Source: Riptortus pedestris
Lineage: Eukaryota > Arthropoda > Insecta > Hemiptera > Alydidae
Assembly (NCBI GenBank): GCA_019009955.1
Contig: CM032233.1
Coordinates: 94,249,501-94,313,500 of the forward strand
DNA: 64,000 nucleotides
Direction: 5' to 3'
Part shown: positions 1-9,660 of the stretch, piece by piece
Layout of the letters: each line of letters begins with the position of its first letter
Numbering within the stretch: the stretch's first letter is position 1
Made by a program: the position numbers and the translations under genes
Notes under the pieces: model-generated
Databases searched by the model: none
Told to the model about the DNA's origin: nothing
The model's input: the letters and a program-made list of their open reading frames with translations, nothing else

Positions 1-277
1 AGTTAATGTGTTATATTCAGATATATATCAGTAACTGTTTTCTTTCCGGTGAAGAATGTGTCCATCTATCTATTCAGCTCGGAGTGACCTATATGTTTAC
101 AATTCGGAAGCCGTTTCCGTTGGGAGTTTATTAAAATTAACTGAAATATTTCTCATCACCATTTGTATTTAATCACGGTGGTGTTAAGTGTTAGCAGAAT
201 GCAGATTTCTCTATTGTAAAATTTCACGTGGGAAATCTGCTTAGTTTACGCAGATCGTTTATGGTAGACTTTTGTAT
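1..277 (+). mobile_element. Hel-A copy, 3' portion cut by window edge
   Basis: Only the 3' part is inside the window. It runs through the segment matching the reverse complement of 31330-31500 and reaches GGGAAATCTGCTTAG near 231. The terminal stem-loop is damaged: the second arm CTGCGT is lost. The element would continue before base 1. Confidence 0.85.
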
Positions 278-727
278 ATTAGAGTAGAAATGCCAGACTT
301 TATAAATCAATTAACGTACTTTAATGTCGTAGAAATGTTCAATATTATTTTTACAAGTTGTTCTTTAACAAATGAAGTTATTATCTCATCATGTTGGAGC
401 GGGAAACATTCAGACCACACTGAATTCGATTGCTGGACGTTATGATGTAAAGACGAAAAATTATTGGTTACAAGTGATTGCCCATCAGAAATTCGCCAGG
501 CTGTGGCACATACAAATTATAGCTCTTGTGTCGACTGGGTCTCAGAATTGCTCAGGTCTGAATCAATTAGGGGAACTCGCCTATTAAAGGCTTAGATATC
601 GCTTTCAGTGGTTATTATTGGATCTCGCAAAACGAACGGCGGAGTCACGTCAGTATGAATCAGGAATATTGAATCTGCTGTAATACCTGCGTAGATCGTG
701 TAGTTTTCTTTCAAGCCTTTATATTTG
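278..727. other. Spacer, no recognised feature
   Basis: A 71-codon frame at 372-587 (+) resembles no family I know and has no splice or start context that makes it convincing. The rest is non-repetitive within this window. Confidence 0.4.
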
Positions 728-1915
728 CAGATTTCCCTTAAGGGTAATCAGCAATTGATGTGGTACTCATGACGCGCTTTTCGAAAAATTTCTTCGAAAT
801 GTCAATCGATCCCCTACCCAGTAGATGACGAAAATGAGGTCTATTCAAAACTATATTTATATATTTGTCGGGGCTCAGGTTAGCCATGCGAGTTAAAGCG
901 TTGACCTTTATCTCACATGGCAAACCTAGAGTGGCGAGTTCGATTCTCGCCTGGGCAAAGGAAATTATTTAGTGACGGAATTCATTAAATAACATCCTAA
1001 AATCCCACCCTGGCTAGAAAAGGGAAGTAACCTGTAGATGACCCGTCCCAATTAGCCTGAGTAGCAAAAAGTGGACGTTAATAAATAATAATAATATATT
1101 TGTCTGTTACCACTCTAGCGGTCGCAATTCTGGTTTAATTGATACCGAACTCCATATTTAAACGTTTTATATAAAATAAAGATCAAGTTTGTTAATAGCT
1201 CAAATCGAACCAGTTGGAGGGGGGTTTAGATGGGGGAATTTTGAAGATTCGAAATATCTCTGTTATTATATGTCGGATCGATAAATTGTATATAACCAAT
1301 TTTAGTTCAATATTCTTATCAAATTTGGTCCTATGAAAGTTGCTGTATGTATTTTTTCTGTATCATGAATATTAACCAAGATATATGGATATTTTAGTTT
1401 CCGGCTTTCAGTAAGCCCCCACTCTGTCTCATGTCATATTAATAATAAGCTGTTATATCATAAAACACTTCATTCCGAGGTTAAATTCCAAATATGGTTT
1501 TCATTTACCTTTTGCTTTGTGAGATACATGCAAATATGTTGTGATGACATCATCAATTCAGATTTTCCTCTCTTTACTCGATATATAACCGTTTCAGTCA
1601 ACACTGCATATCATGTTTGTTATCAGCAGAAATCGGACCAGGAAAAGTGGGGGTTTCCAGGGGAAATTCGAAAATTCAAAATATTTCTGTAATTATAAGT
1701 CCGATTGCATAGTCCTAATAAAATCAATCTTGTTAAACTATTCATGCTCTACAATTGTTGTTCTATGCATTTTTTCGTAGCCAGTTATTCTTACTTTCAA
1801 ATTGTCTGCCAGTAACCCCACCCTCCCCTCACCATTTTTACTCATCAGTTTGGTGTGTTATACCAGTAAGTGGGAAATCTACTTAGTTTCGGAGAAACCT
1901 GCGTGAAAGATTTTT
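728..1915 (+). mobile_element. Hel-A copy, complete long (two-module) variant
   Basis: The 5' palindrome starts at about 728 (GCAGATTTCCCTTAAGGG) and the 3' end is AGTGGGAAATCTACTTAG near 1873 with a degenerate stem-loop. A SINE at 870-1093 sits between the conserved 5' block and the core. The core is present twice: module 1 at about 1105-1430 and a diverged second module at about 1570-1830, each with the same order of motifs (GAAATCGGACC, a G-run, a 'CCGAT' block, AACCAATCTT-like, GTTGTTCTATGCATTTTTTC). This is one of the clearest long copies. Confidence 0.88.
870..1093 (+). mobile_element. tRNA-derived SINE (full length), nested in Hel-A
   Basis: The head GGGGCTCAGGTTAGCC has an A-box-like segment followed by a good pol III B box, GAGTTCGATTCTCGC, about 75 nt downstream. 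A non-tRNA body and a (TAA)n tail follow. The copy is bounded by an 11-bp direct repeat, ATATATTTGTC, at 859-869 and 1094-1104. Removing the SINE and one repeat restores the continuous Hel-A motif ATTTGTCTGTTA. This fits LINE-assisted retroposition and fixes both ends of the family consensus. Confidence 0.92.
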
Positions 1916-2679
1916 GAAGATAATGATTGGCATACATTTCTTAGGAATGAGTGACCGACTTCTGATATATTTCTACATTATTGTTAGATGAGTTACAGAA
2001 TGAAAACGTAGAGGGCTTTGATACTTATTCCTGTAGTAAGTATATGTTTGTATTAAATACGTCTGTTATAATTCATTTCTTCTTTACAAGAGTCAAGCTG
2101 TAATACAACTAAAATAACTAAATTATTTGAAAGTAACTCACTACATCACTTGGTTGGACATGACAACCACAGTGTGCATTAAATCCCCAATAAAAGCTAC
2201 AAAAAGGGACAAAAATTGTTTCGTTTATTTCTTATTACAAGAGTAACGGGCTTGTTAATAGGAAAGTGGGGGGCAGATTTCAGAATCATTGCTCACTTTC
2301 CAAGTCGTCATGGTTTTCGTGAACATACGAAAACCACGACGAATCACCTTCAATTTCCAGTTGGGAAGAAAGTGTAGAACTAGAAAGGACTTTCTAACTC
2401 AATTCCTGCACTCTTTTATGAATACTTTGAATAACCAAGAAGAATATCGTCTATCGATTGAACAAAGGTAAACTAAGGGAACCAGTAATAAAAAATCTAT
2501 TTTTTTGAGAGTTTATTTTAATTTATATACTTATAATACTGACTCGTGCAATGTTAGCCTGTTCACTTCATCTTCATCTAAGTGTTTGGTCAGCTTACAT
2601 CTAATTTAGAAATATATACGAGTACAATGGAATATGCAAAAATGGTGTTACATCTGACAATTGGTGACCCAATTGGCTC

Positions 2680-2681
<2 letters not shown>
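1916..2681. other. Spacer with a small perfect hairpin
   Basis: No gene or transposon is recognised. A 10-bp perfect stem with a 6-nt loop lies at 2311-2336 (TGGTTTTCGT / ACGAAAACCA). A 60-codon frame at 2289-2471 covers it and is not recognisable. Confidence 0.4.

Positions 2682-2735
<54 letters not shown>
2682..2735. repeat. (AT)n microsatellite outside Hel-A
   Basis: A pure AT dinucleotide tract. Its flanks do not match the Hel-A microsatellite context, so it is an independent locus. Confidence 0.95.
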
Positions 2736-2737
<2 letters not shown>

Positions 2738-3071
2738 GGTTGGTATTATAGACCTTTGAGATCTTTAGCCTCCCCTGAGCGATTCGCTAACAGAGTTTTA
2801 CGTAGCGAGTGATCAACTAGACGTACAACCCCCGTTGTCTCGAATAGACTGACGTGTCCCATTGTACCGAGAGGGGGGGAGGGTCGATGGCCAACTTACT
2901 CTGTGCCAGCTTGTCTGGAGATCTGAGAGAGCATAATTGTTATTCATCCAGCAGGTCTGTAGGATGTATATACTCGTTAGACTCTCGCTGTTCCGTAAAG
3001 GCTGCTACACTAGCCCGCTCTCGAAGCCAACTCGTGAACTGATGTTCCCTATCCGCGGGGATCAAACCTAG
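2736..3071. other. GC-richer single-copy spacer
   Basis: This stretch between two (TA)n tracts is clearly less AT-rich than its surroundings. A 62-codon frame at 2854-3042 (+) has no recognisable domain. I see no second copy in the window. Confidence 0.35.
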
Positions 3072-3083
3072 ATTTGATTAAGA

Positions 3084-3149
<66 letters not shown>

Positions 3150-3161
3150 TCTTAATCAAAT
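3072..3161. repeat. Perfect palindrome centred on a (TA)n tract
   Basis: The 16-bp arm ATTTGATTAAGACGAT (3072-3087) is matched exactly by its reverse complement at 3146-3161, with pure (TA)n between them. The whole 90-bp segment can fold into one uninterrupted hairpin. Confidence 0.92.
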
Positions 3162-3164
3162 TGA

Positions 3165-3640
3165 TTAATGTTGAATTTAATATTAAAATTATATTGAACA
3201 TTTAATTTAGCTTACAATATTCTTTGTTTTTAAAACTTGAAGACGTGAGTTAAAACGTTAGCTTTAATCTCACATGGTAAACCTGGAGTGGCGAGTTCAA
3301 TTTCTGCCTGGGTATATCCCCAGATATACATAAAATCCCCAGTCCCACCTTGAATAGAAATGGGCGGTAACCAGTAGAAAACCTCGCCAATTAGCCGTAG
3401 TTGCCAAAAGTAGACGTTAATAAATAATAATAAAAATTGTAGTTGTGTTGATTACTAGTGTTTAACGTTGTTTATTTGATTTGTTTATTAATTTTACTTA
3501 ATGTTTGTTTGTTGTCCTTATGAATTGTGTATAATGCTTATTTACAGCACTTATTATTTGTGTTTAAAGTCCCATTGAGGGAAATCAGCTATGACGTGAT
3601 TATTTAAAAACGTCTTCAAATATCCATATATAAAACATTT
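3165..3640 (+). repeat. Dispersed repeat containing a SINE and a Hel-A 5' remnant
   Basis: The segment before the SINE (about 3165-3242) recurs at about 6090-6125 and, inverted, at 4745-4850. The segment after it (3437-3567) recurs at 6128-6257. The end (3568-3630) is a Hel-A 5' block lacking the TTGAGG..ACTC part. The copy at 6258 has the same deletion, so the units were duplicated after that loss. Confidence 0.75.
3243..3432 (+). mobile_element. tRNA-derived SINE, 5' truncated
   Basis: It retains GTGAGTTAAAACG, a mutated B box (GAGTTCAATTTCTGC), the body and a (TAA)n tail. The related repeat near 6090-6140 lacks any insertion at this point (TTGAAGTTGTGTTAATTG), so it acts as an approximate empty site. 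Confidence 0.85.
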
Positions 3641-3725
3641 GAGAAAACATATGCAATGTTTTTGTGTTTTAATTTTTTTATTCAATATTATTTCTGTATT
3701 CTCAGAATTCTCTAATCGCTAATCG

Positions 3726-3726
<1 letters not shown>

Positions 3727-3776
<50 letters not shown>

Positions 3777-3787
3777 TATATATATTT
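3727..3787. repeat. (AT)n microsatellite
   Basis: AT dinucleotide tract with one GATA-type interruption near its end. Confidence 0.93.
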
Positions 3788-4280
3788 TTGGAGTAATAAG
3801 CGTGTTAGAATTGGAGAAAAGGGAAACACTATTACAATTGGGAATCAAAATATTACAGTATAGCAGACCTTGAACACAACGAGATTTAAACAGTATTGTT
3901 GAACAATGAAGAATGGGTCATATCTAAGCTGCTTATTGTTAGAGATTTGTAGATGAAACTGACTTTGGGCTCCAACAAGATGCAAAGTAAACTAGCACGC
4001 TTGAAACGCAACACAGACACCGCCTTCAGGGGCAAGAGGACCTCAGTTACGGGCGTTTTGACTTTCCCCTTCCTTATAGGTATGAAGTCTTTGAATTTCC
4101 AGGATCTTAAGGAACTGGATTAATTAAAGGACTACTGAGCCATTACTCGCTAATGTCTGTTAGTCCCAATAAGTCTCAACTATCCCCAATTACTCGATGC
4201 TATCTTTATGTACTCCTTGGCCAATATCAACTCAAGTAATTAAAATCAAGTAAAAGCGGAATGTGATTTTGAGTGTCGTA
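3788..4280. other. Spacer, no recognised feature
   Basis: Mixed-composition DNA without an open frame of note and without a second copy in the window. Confidence 0.4.
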
Positions 4281-4412
4281 ATGACCTCCAGCGAGGCTGA
4301 GGGGTAGAGTTCCCATTAAGCTTGGAGGTTGTAAAGCTGCAAATATAGCTAATTAAGGAGACGTGTACCCCCGAGAATATCATAGACGCGGGAGGCGAAA
4401 TCAATATAACTA
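4281..4412 (+). repeat. Dispersed repeat pair, copy 1
   Basis: It matches 6938-7055 in the same orientation, sharing GGTTGTAAA, CTGCAAAT, AGAATATCATAG and a GCGGGAGG/GGCGAAGGAGG end. The function and the limits of the parent element are unknown. Confidence 0.7.
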
Positions 4413-4657
4413 TAAATGGCTACTGTCTAAGGGCTCACTATAATTAAGAATAAGACGACGTTAATAAAAACGTGTATTCTGACCTAAGTCCAGAACCTCT
4501 AGCTTTGCGGACAGTTCTACTTCTACATCACGTAAATGGCACACAAATTATTTACCGAAAAACACCTCCAATACCTTACATATTTTAACACAATACATAT
4601 GTATAATTTTACATACTTTCCAGAATTGAATTTAACTAACCTTTTAAGAGAGACTAA

Positions 4658-4758
4658 GGATTTTATTTAATGAGTTCGTCACTAAATAAATTCCTATTGC
4701 CCTGGCGGAAATTGAACTCACCACTCCAGGGTTACCATATGAGATTTATCTCACGTCT
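4658..4758 (-). mobile_element. tRNA-derived SINE fragment
   Basis: The reverse strand carries the tRNA-like head and the start of the body, including GGTGAGTTCAATTTCCGCC at the B box. The 3' tail is missing. It sits in an inverted copy of the repeat unit at 3165-3432. Confidence 0.82.
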
Positions 4759-4984
4759 ACAATTTTTAAATATAAAAAATATTGTAAGCAAAATTAAGTG
4801 TTCACTATAATTATAATATTAAAATCAACATTAATCAATGTGATTAAAACGAATGGGATAAAATGCAATGAAGAAGATTACAATGAATAGATGAAAAATG
4901 AATTAGTAATTAAAATCGTTAAAATAGCAAGTGTGTATATTGCTAGAAGAATTAAATTCTGTGAAAATATGACCTATTTAACTT

Positions 4985-5645
4985 CACTTTAACTAACCTA
5001 TGGCAGAAGGGCAAGAATAGAATTAATACTTCAAATGATTATTAAAAATAATTTTTATCTTTCTATTAGTTTCGCGTGTCTATAACGCCTCATCAGGAGA
5101 ATTACTACTACTAAACTAACGGCTACATCTTTCGCTATGACCTTCCACTAGCCGTGTCACTCGGAGAATGGCTTACAAAGCATTGTGGGTTAAGTCAGCT
5201 GATTTGTATAGATACGGAAGTGATTTGTGTACCTGTTGGATTTATATCGATGAATATATCGGTAGTAGTAAGTAAGACGTGCACCTGGTCTTGTGAACAG
5301 GTACACGAATTACTTGCCGAAAAACACCTCCAACACCTTACATATTTTAAAATAATACATATGTATAATTTTACGTATTTTCCAGAATTGAATTCAACTA
5401 ACCTTTGGCAGAAGGCCAACAATAGACTTAAAACTTCAAATGATTATTAAAAATCATTTTTATTTCTCTATTAGTTTTGCGTGTCTATGACGCCTCATCA
5501 GGAGAAATTCTAACACAAAAAGGCAACTAAACTAATGGCTACATCTTTCTACAGGACCTTCGACTAGTCGTGTCACTCGAAGAATGGCTAACAAAGCATG
5601 GCGGGACAAGTCAGCTGATTTATATCGATACGTCACGAAATTAAA
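4985..5645 (+). repeat. Near-tandem duplication, period about 405 bp
   Basis: The motif CTTCAAATGATTATTAAAAAT occurs at 5029 and 5434. The copies also share TGTCTATRACGCCTCATCAGG, GGCTACATCTTTC and CAAAGCATTGTGGG / CAAAGCATGGCGGG. A partial third copy of the preceding segment lies at 4535-4640. The frames at 5154-5450 and 5195-5422 fall inside it and look non-coding. Confidence 0.8.
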
Positions 5646-5758
5646 ATATGTAGATTTCCCTTAATGAATTTTAGTCTAAATACTAAACGAGAAATTTATA
5701 ATTATAATATAGAAAGATGTAGCCTTTAGTTTAGGTGCCTTTTTGTAGTAGAATTTCT
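5503..5758. repeat. Inverted repeat, about 48-bp arms
   Basis: The arm at 5503-5552 (AGAAATTCTA..AAAAAGGC..CTAAACTAA..GCTACATC) recurs in reverse complement at 5711-5758 with a few mismatches. The right arm could be a folded-back third copy of the tandem unit at 4985-5645. Confidence 0.75.
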
Positions 5759-5762
5759 AGTC

Positions 5763-5925
5763 GTTTTATGTAGAAAGAAAGATCATGTTCGTTAACGGCT
5801 GAAATCGGACCTGGGGGAGGGGGGGGGGGTTAGATGGGAAGAATTTCGAAAATTCAAAATATCTCTGTTAATATACGTCGGAAAAATTTCGAAAATCACC
5901 TCAATAGCTGATTGGAAATCTGCTA
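5763..5925. mobile_element. Hel-A chimera of two fragments
   Basis: A forward core piece (GTTAACGGCTGAAATCGGACC, then a G-run) is joined at about 5877 to a reverse-strand 5' end (CACCTCAATAGCTGATT..GGAAATCTGCTAAAA). It was formed by deletion between oppositely oriented copies or by nested loss. Confidence 0.75.
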
Positions 5926-6095
5926 AAACGTTGGTTTCGCCGTTACTACGAAAAGATTTCCCATGAGGTAGTATGACACTATTGTTCTCTTCTCGGCATA
6001 TATTTTCTTTTTCTTTGTAAACATCCGACGAGTAGAAGTGGGTGATTACTCAAGCCTGAAAAAAACAAGAAAGTACGAATAACTCGCTTGAACAG
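5926..6095 (-). mobile_element. Hel-A 3' fragment, degraded
   Basis: GATTTCCCATGAGGTAGTAT corresponds to the 3' subterminal segment in reverse, followed by the second-module tail. The same degraded form recurs at 12940-13140. Confidence 0.65.
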
Positions 6096-6257
6096 ATAAT
6101 TTAGCTTACACTTTTCTTTGTTTATATAAATTGAAGTTGTGTTAATTGCTAGCGTTATTTGTGGTGTTTCTTATTTGTATTTAATTTTTATTCGTTGTCT
6201 TTATGACTTGTATTTATTGTTAATTAAATGTAAACTTATTATTTACGATCGATGTCC

Positions 6258-6690
6258 CCATAATGAAAATCAGCTACGCGATTATTTAAAAATGTCTTCC
6301 AACACCCGTCGATCCTACCCTGTAGAAAATAAAGTGACATATGTATACATTTGTGTGTTAACGCTTTAGCGGAAGCAGTTTTTCTTTGATCGTTTCAAAA
6401 CAATATTTAAATGTTTTATGTAAAACTAATGATGAACATGAAGCCAGTGGAATGGGGGATAGAAGAAGGAATTTGAAATATCTCCGTTGTTATACGTCGT
6501 GTCGAATAATTGCATAGAACCGTCTAATGTTTATTTTATGTTTTATTTTGTTTTATAAATGTTGTTTTATATTTTTTTCTCTTCTTAAACATCAATCGAG
6601 ATATTGCCATAGTTTTCCCCCTTCACATTTCAGTTCTGAAATTTGCTTAGTCTACGAAGCGTGACGGACTGATAGCTGGCCGATTAACGG
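6258..6690 (+). mobile_element. Hel-A copy, internally deleted
   Basis: It has a 5' block with the same internal loss as 3568-3630, no microsatellite, a single core module, and a 3' end GAAATTTGCTTAGTCTACG followed by GTGACGGACT. Both termini are present, but the stem-loop is incomplete. Confidence 0.8.
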
Positions 6691-6937
6691 TTGTATTCCG
6701 CATAAAAAAATGGGAGACGTTTTAGCCACTAAACTACAAATGCGGCATCTATGTTAGGCTCATAATGTTCAATCAGTTACTGTATGAATTAAAGGATTGG
6801 ACTAGCTGCGGGCATGGTAATAATCCACGACTTATCCTAATTTCTCGATTTTGGTTGCTCACCCTTTAGCATACATCAAGGGAACTACTTTAAAGTCGGA
6901 GTACTACAAATGAAATTAGATTCCTTGAGATGTGGTG

Positions 6938-7055
6938 ACCTCCCCTGGAGCCGGAGGGGTTGGGCTCTCATTAAGCCGGAAGGTTGTAAAACTGCAAATG
7001 TAGTTAACGAGGACGCGTGCGTGCCAGAATATCATAGTCGGCGAAGGAGGAATTA
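6938..7055 (+). repeat. Dispersed repeat pair, copy 2
   Basis: Partner of 4281-4412. The 72-codon frame at 6910-7128 runs through it into the (GT)n tract and is not a gene. Confidence 0.7.
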
Positions 7056-7100
7056 CAACATTCTGTGCAAGGGAAAAAGTGAAGGGGGAGGGCAGAGAAA

Positions 7101-7105
7101 GTGTT

Positions 7106-7155
<50 letters not shown>
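7101..7155. repeat. Compound (GT)n(GA)n microsatellite
   Basis: GT repeats switch directly to GA repeats at about 7127. Short frames crossing it encode only CVCV and RERE runs. Confidence 0.95.
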
Positions 7156-7157
<2 letters not shown>

Positions 7158-7582
7158 GGATATATTAGAAACTATAAAGGACCCGATCACGCAGGAGTGA
7201 ACAGCTGGCCAAGTGGCTCCAGCTATTTATTTGCTTTTTTTTACCCTCTTATTTTATATCTTTCTTCCATTTTACGTTACTGTTTCCATTAAACGAGTCA
7301 ATGAGCTCTCTTTTTATGTTGGACTCCGGGCGAGCGGCCTTCCGACACCCTCCGACCAGCGAGATGCCATTCTAGGATTTCTTCCAGGTTTAGCCTTGAG
7401 AAGACTCGTATATATTGACTTTCTTCTTCTAATTAGAGTATTTGAAATAGTTTCCTAGGAGCCTGGGGAATCGGTATTGGAGGTCGGCTACAACTGTCGA
7501 AGGCTCAGCTGGAAGAAAGTGTGAGAAATAGATTCTCAGAAAGAAATTACTTAAGACTTCAAGCTCGATGTCTGAATGTATA
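7156..7582. other. Spacer, no recognised feature
   Basis: Somewhat less AT-rich than average, with short overlapping frames (7213-7458) that have no recognisable domain. Confidence 0.4.
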
Positions 7583-7779
7583 AAAGTCCGTCACTCGGGG
7601 CCTGCGTAAACTAAGCAGATTTCCCACGTGCTGGTATAACACTCTAGTTATCTCATCTTACCATACTTTCTCCATTTATATGTAAAAAACTGATGAGGAG
7701 AAGGGGTGGGGGTTACTGACTGCCGAAAACCGGGAAGTACGAATAACATTTAATGATCCTACTCATAATAAGTGAGATA
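7583..7779 (-). mobile_element. Hel-A copy, 3' end, probably split by a LINE
   Basis: AAAAGTCCGTCACTCGGGGC, then CTGCGTAAACTAAGCAGATT, then the second-module tail. The copy stops where the LINE fragment begins. The matching interior resumes near 8270, so 7583-9072 may be one interrupted long copy. Confidence 0.82.
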
Positions 7780-8215
7780 ATTATGGAAAGAAAGACAATT
7801 TTATTTTGGCCCAATACAACAAAGGTATCATACACAAATTGTTACATTTGTTACAAAATTAAGATATTTTGGTACAACCTCGGATTCAGTCCTCCTTTGG
7901 TCGTTGTACCTAAATTATAATGGGTGACTCCACATGACATCGGAAGGCACGCATGATATTTCCTTACATGTTGTTGAAGGTGAACTGAAATAGAAACAAC
8001 CTCCAAGTCGCTGTGATGTTGGCTGTTCCTAACAAACCAGGGAGCATTCGCCGCTATCCGAAGTACTTTGCTCTGGAAGGACTGGAGTCTCTTATTGTGT
8101 GTGTTACTGATGCCCAGCCAGACTGGGCATGGGTATGTTAATATAGGGAGTTTGAGTGTTTTGTAAAGTAGTGTTGCGCAAGTCAGTTTCAGTAGTGTAT
8201 TTTTGTTCATTAAAG
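7780..8215 (-). mobile_element. Jockey-type non-LTR retrotransposon, 5'-truncated
   Basis: The reverse strand encodes the C-terminal part of a Jockey-clade ORF2 (7851-8210), followed by a short 3' untranslated region with an AATAAA signal near 7800. The rest of the element is missing, as is typical for 5'-truncated LINE insertions. It lies between two segments that look like parts of one Hel-A copy. I could not define a convincing target-site duplication. Confidence 0.8.
7851..8210 (-). pseudogene. Jockey-like reverse transcriptase, C-terminal fragment
   Basis: The intact gene would copy the element's RNA into DNA at a nicked target. Only 119 residues remain. What can be seen is the conserved post-palm region: LLYKTLKLPILTYPCPVW near residues 14-31 fits the Jockey motif 'lYktliRPilTYacpvWg', and the following KRLQSFQSKVLRIAANAPWF with the RNSQHHSDLEV stretch fits the usual 'lq..QnkvLR.i..apwyvrN...h.dl' block. 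The catalytic YADD and endonuclease domains lie upstream and are absent, so the fragment cannot be active. The frame is still open, suggesting a fairly young insertion. LINE membership is nearly certain; the Jockey clade is likely. Confidence 0.85.
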
Positions 8216-8641
8216 GGAATATCTGTGCAAGTCGTGTGTGGCGTCATGTAAGGAAAATAATTTGAATTTTCGAATCCCCACCCCCTCTAAACCCCACTAT
8301 TCCATGTCCGATTTCAGCCAACAACAAATACGATTTTTAGCGTTGAATAAAATAATTAATTATCGAGTATGGTTTAAATCAAGCAAACATTTTCAACTAA
8401 AGAACCAAAAATCGTAATTAACGTATTTGTAGGTATCGCATAAAGTATAAGTTCGATGAAAAATTATTTAACCTTGGAATGAAGTTGTTCATGATATAAC
8501 AGCTTATTTTATAACATTTATAGATCATTCGATTGGCAATAAGATTGGTTATATACAACATTTTTTTGGTCTGAATTATAATAACTGAGATTTTTTTTTT
8601 GTTCGAAATCCCCCACCACTCCCTCTTGTCCGACTTCAGCC

Positions 8642-8642
<1 letters not shown>

Positions 8643-8697
<55 letters not shown>

Positions 8698-8737
8698 CCA
8701 CTCTCTCCTCCGTCTCTCTCTCTGCGTCATCACGACT

Positions 8738-8781
<44 letters not shown>

Positions 8782-8789
8782 CTCTCTCA

Positions 8790-8828
<39 letters not shown>

Positions 8829-8900
8829 TCTCCCTCTCCCTCTCCTCTCTCACTCTCTCTCTCTCTCTCTCTCATCGTCATCTTCTCTCTCATCTCTCTT
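8643..8900. repeat. Imperfect (CT)n tract
   Basis: About 250 bp of CT repeats with CC, CA and CG interruptions. The 109-, 111- and 66-codon frames over it (8599-8928, 8518-8853, 8693-8893) are pure SLSL or RERE and are rejected as genes. Confidence 0.95.
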
Positions 8901-8907
8901 CTCTCTC

Positions 8908-8926
8908 AATATATATATATATATAT

Positions 8927-8963
<37 letters not shown>
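8908..8963. repeat. (TA)n microsatellite in Hel-A
   Basis: It occupies the standard Hel-A position, directly before CGGACCTCATTTTCGTC on this strand. Confidence 0.93.
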
Positions 8964-8964
<1 letters not shown>

Positions 8965-9072
8965 GGACCTCATTTTCGTCATCTCGTGGGTAGGATCGAT
9001 GGATATTTGAGGAAATTTATTAGGGAGTACAACCTCAATAGCTAATTTCCCTGAAGGGGGACGTGCTGAAAT

Positions 9073-9495
9073 GACACACTAGTAATATCATCTCACAAAA
9101 GTGATGTACTGAAGGCTGAAAACGAGAAACTACCAATTTATCGCTTAATATTTGAGATACAAAAGAATGTATAGAACAACAATTTTAGAGCATGAATAGT
9201 TTAGCAATATTGGCTCCTAAGTTCCGTTTCAGCCAATAACGACCATGAAGATGTCGTTAAATATGAACATGAATGAAGCTGTTAAATATCGAGTACGGTA
9301 TAGATAAAATAAACACGCTTAGTGAAAAACGTATTATCATTTTATCTCAGGCAGCAAATGAATATTTGGTATTTAAACTTCGGATAAAATGGTTCATGAT
9401 ATATTATTGTTGATATGACATTAGTAGAAGTGGTGATGGACTGAGGACTAAAAATGAAATATCTCTATTAATATTCAAGGTAGAGAAAAAGTATA

Positions 9496-9542
<47 letters not shown>

Positions 9543-9660
9543 CAATATATTTAGAATTTCCAAAATTCCGTCCATCTAAAGCCACCTCTGGTCCTATTTC
9601 AGCCATTAGCGAATCTACTCTTCAAATTTACAAATGTATAATATCGAGTTTGGTAACGAT
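9073..9660 (-). mobile_element. Hel-A long variant, truncated at both ends
   Basis: Two core modules are visible in reverse. It stops at TTTGGTAACGATAC exactly where the next copy's 3' terminus (AAAAAAAGTCC) starts. Its (AT)n at 9491-9539 is not at the usual site but in the segment normally read GAGAATAAATGTATATA. Confidence 0.82.

Larger units (their letters stand above)
8218..9072 (-). mobile_element. Hel-A copy with a (CT)n expansion in its core
   Basis: Core modules run in reverse at 8270-8640. A long imperfect (CT)n tract follows directly after GACTTCAGCC, then the usual (TA)n, then the conserved 5' block from 8964 (CGGACCTCATTTTCGTCATC) to the 5' end near 9050. The (CT)n replaces the core segment normally found between the G-run and the (TA)n. 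Confidence 0.85.

Noticed and set aside
870..957. Possible functional tRNA gene
   Set aside because: Only the box motifs are tRNA-like. The rest does not fold as a cloverleaf, and a SINE body with TAA tail and TSD follows.
7101..7292. 63-codon frame with RERERE run
   Set aside because: Translation of the compound (GT)n(GA)n microsatellite.
8518..8928. Overlapping 109-, 111- and 66-codon frames
   Set aside because: Translation of the (CT)n tract inside a Hel-A copy.
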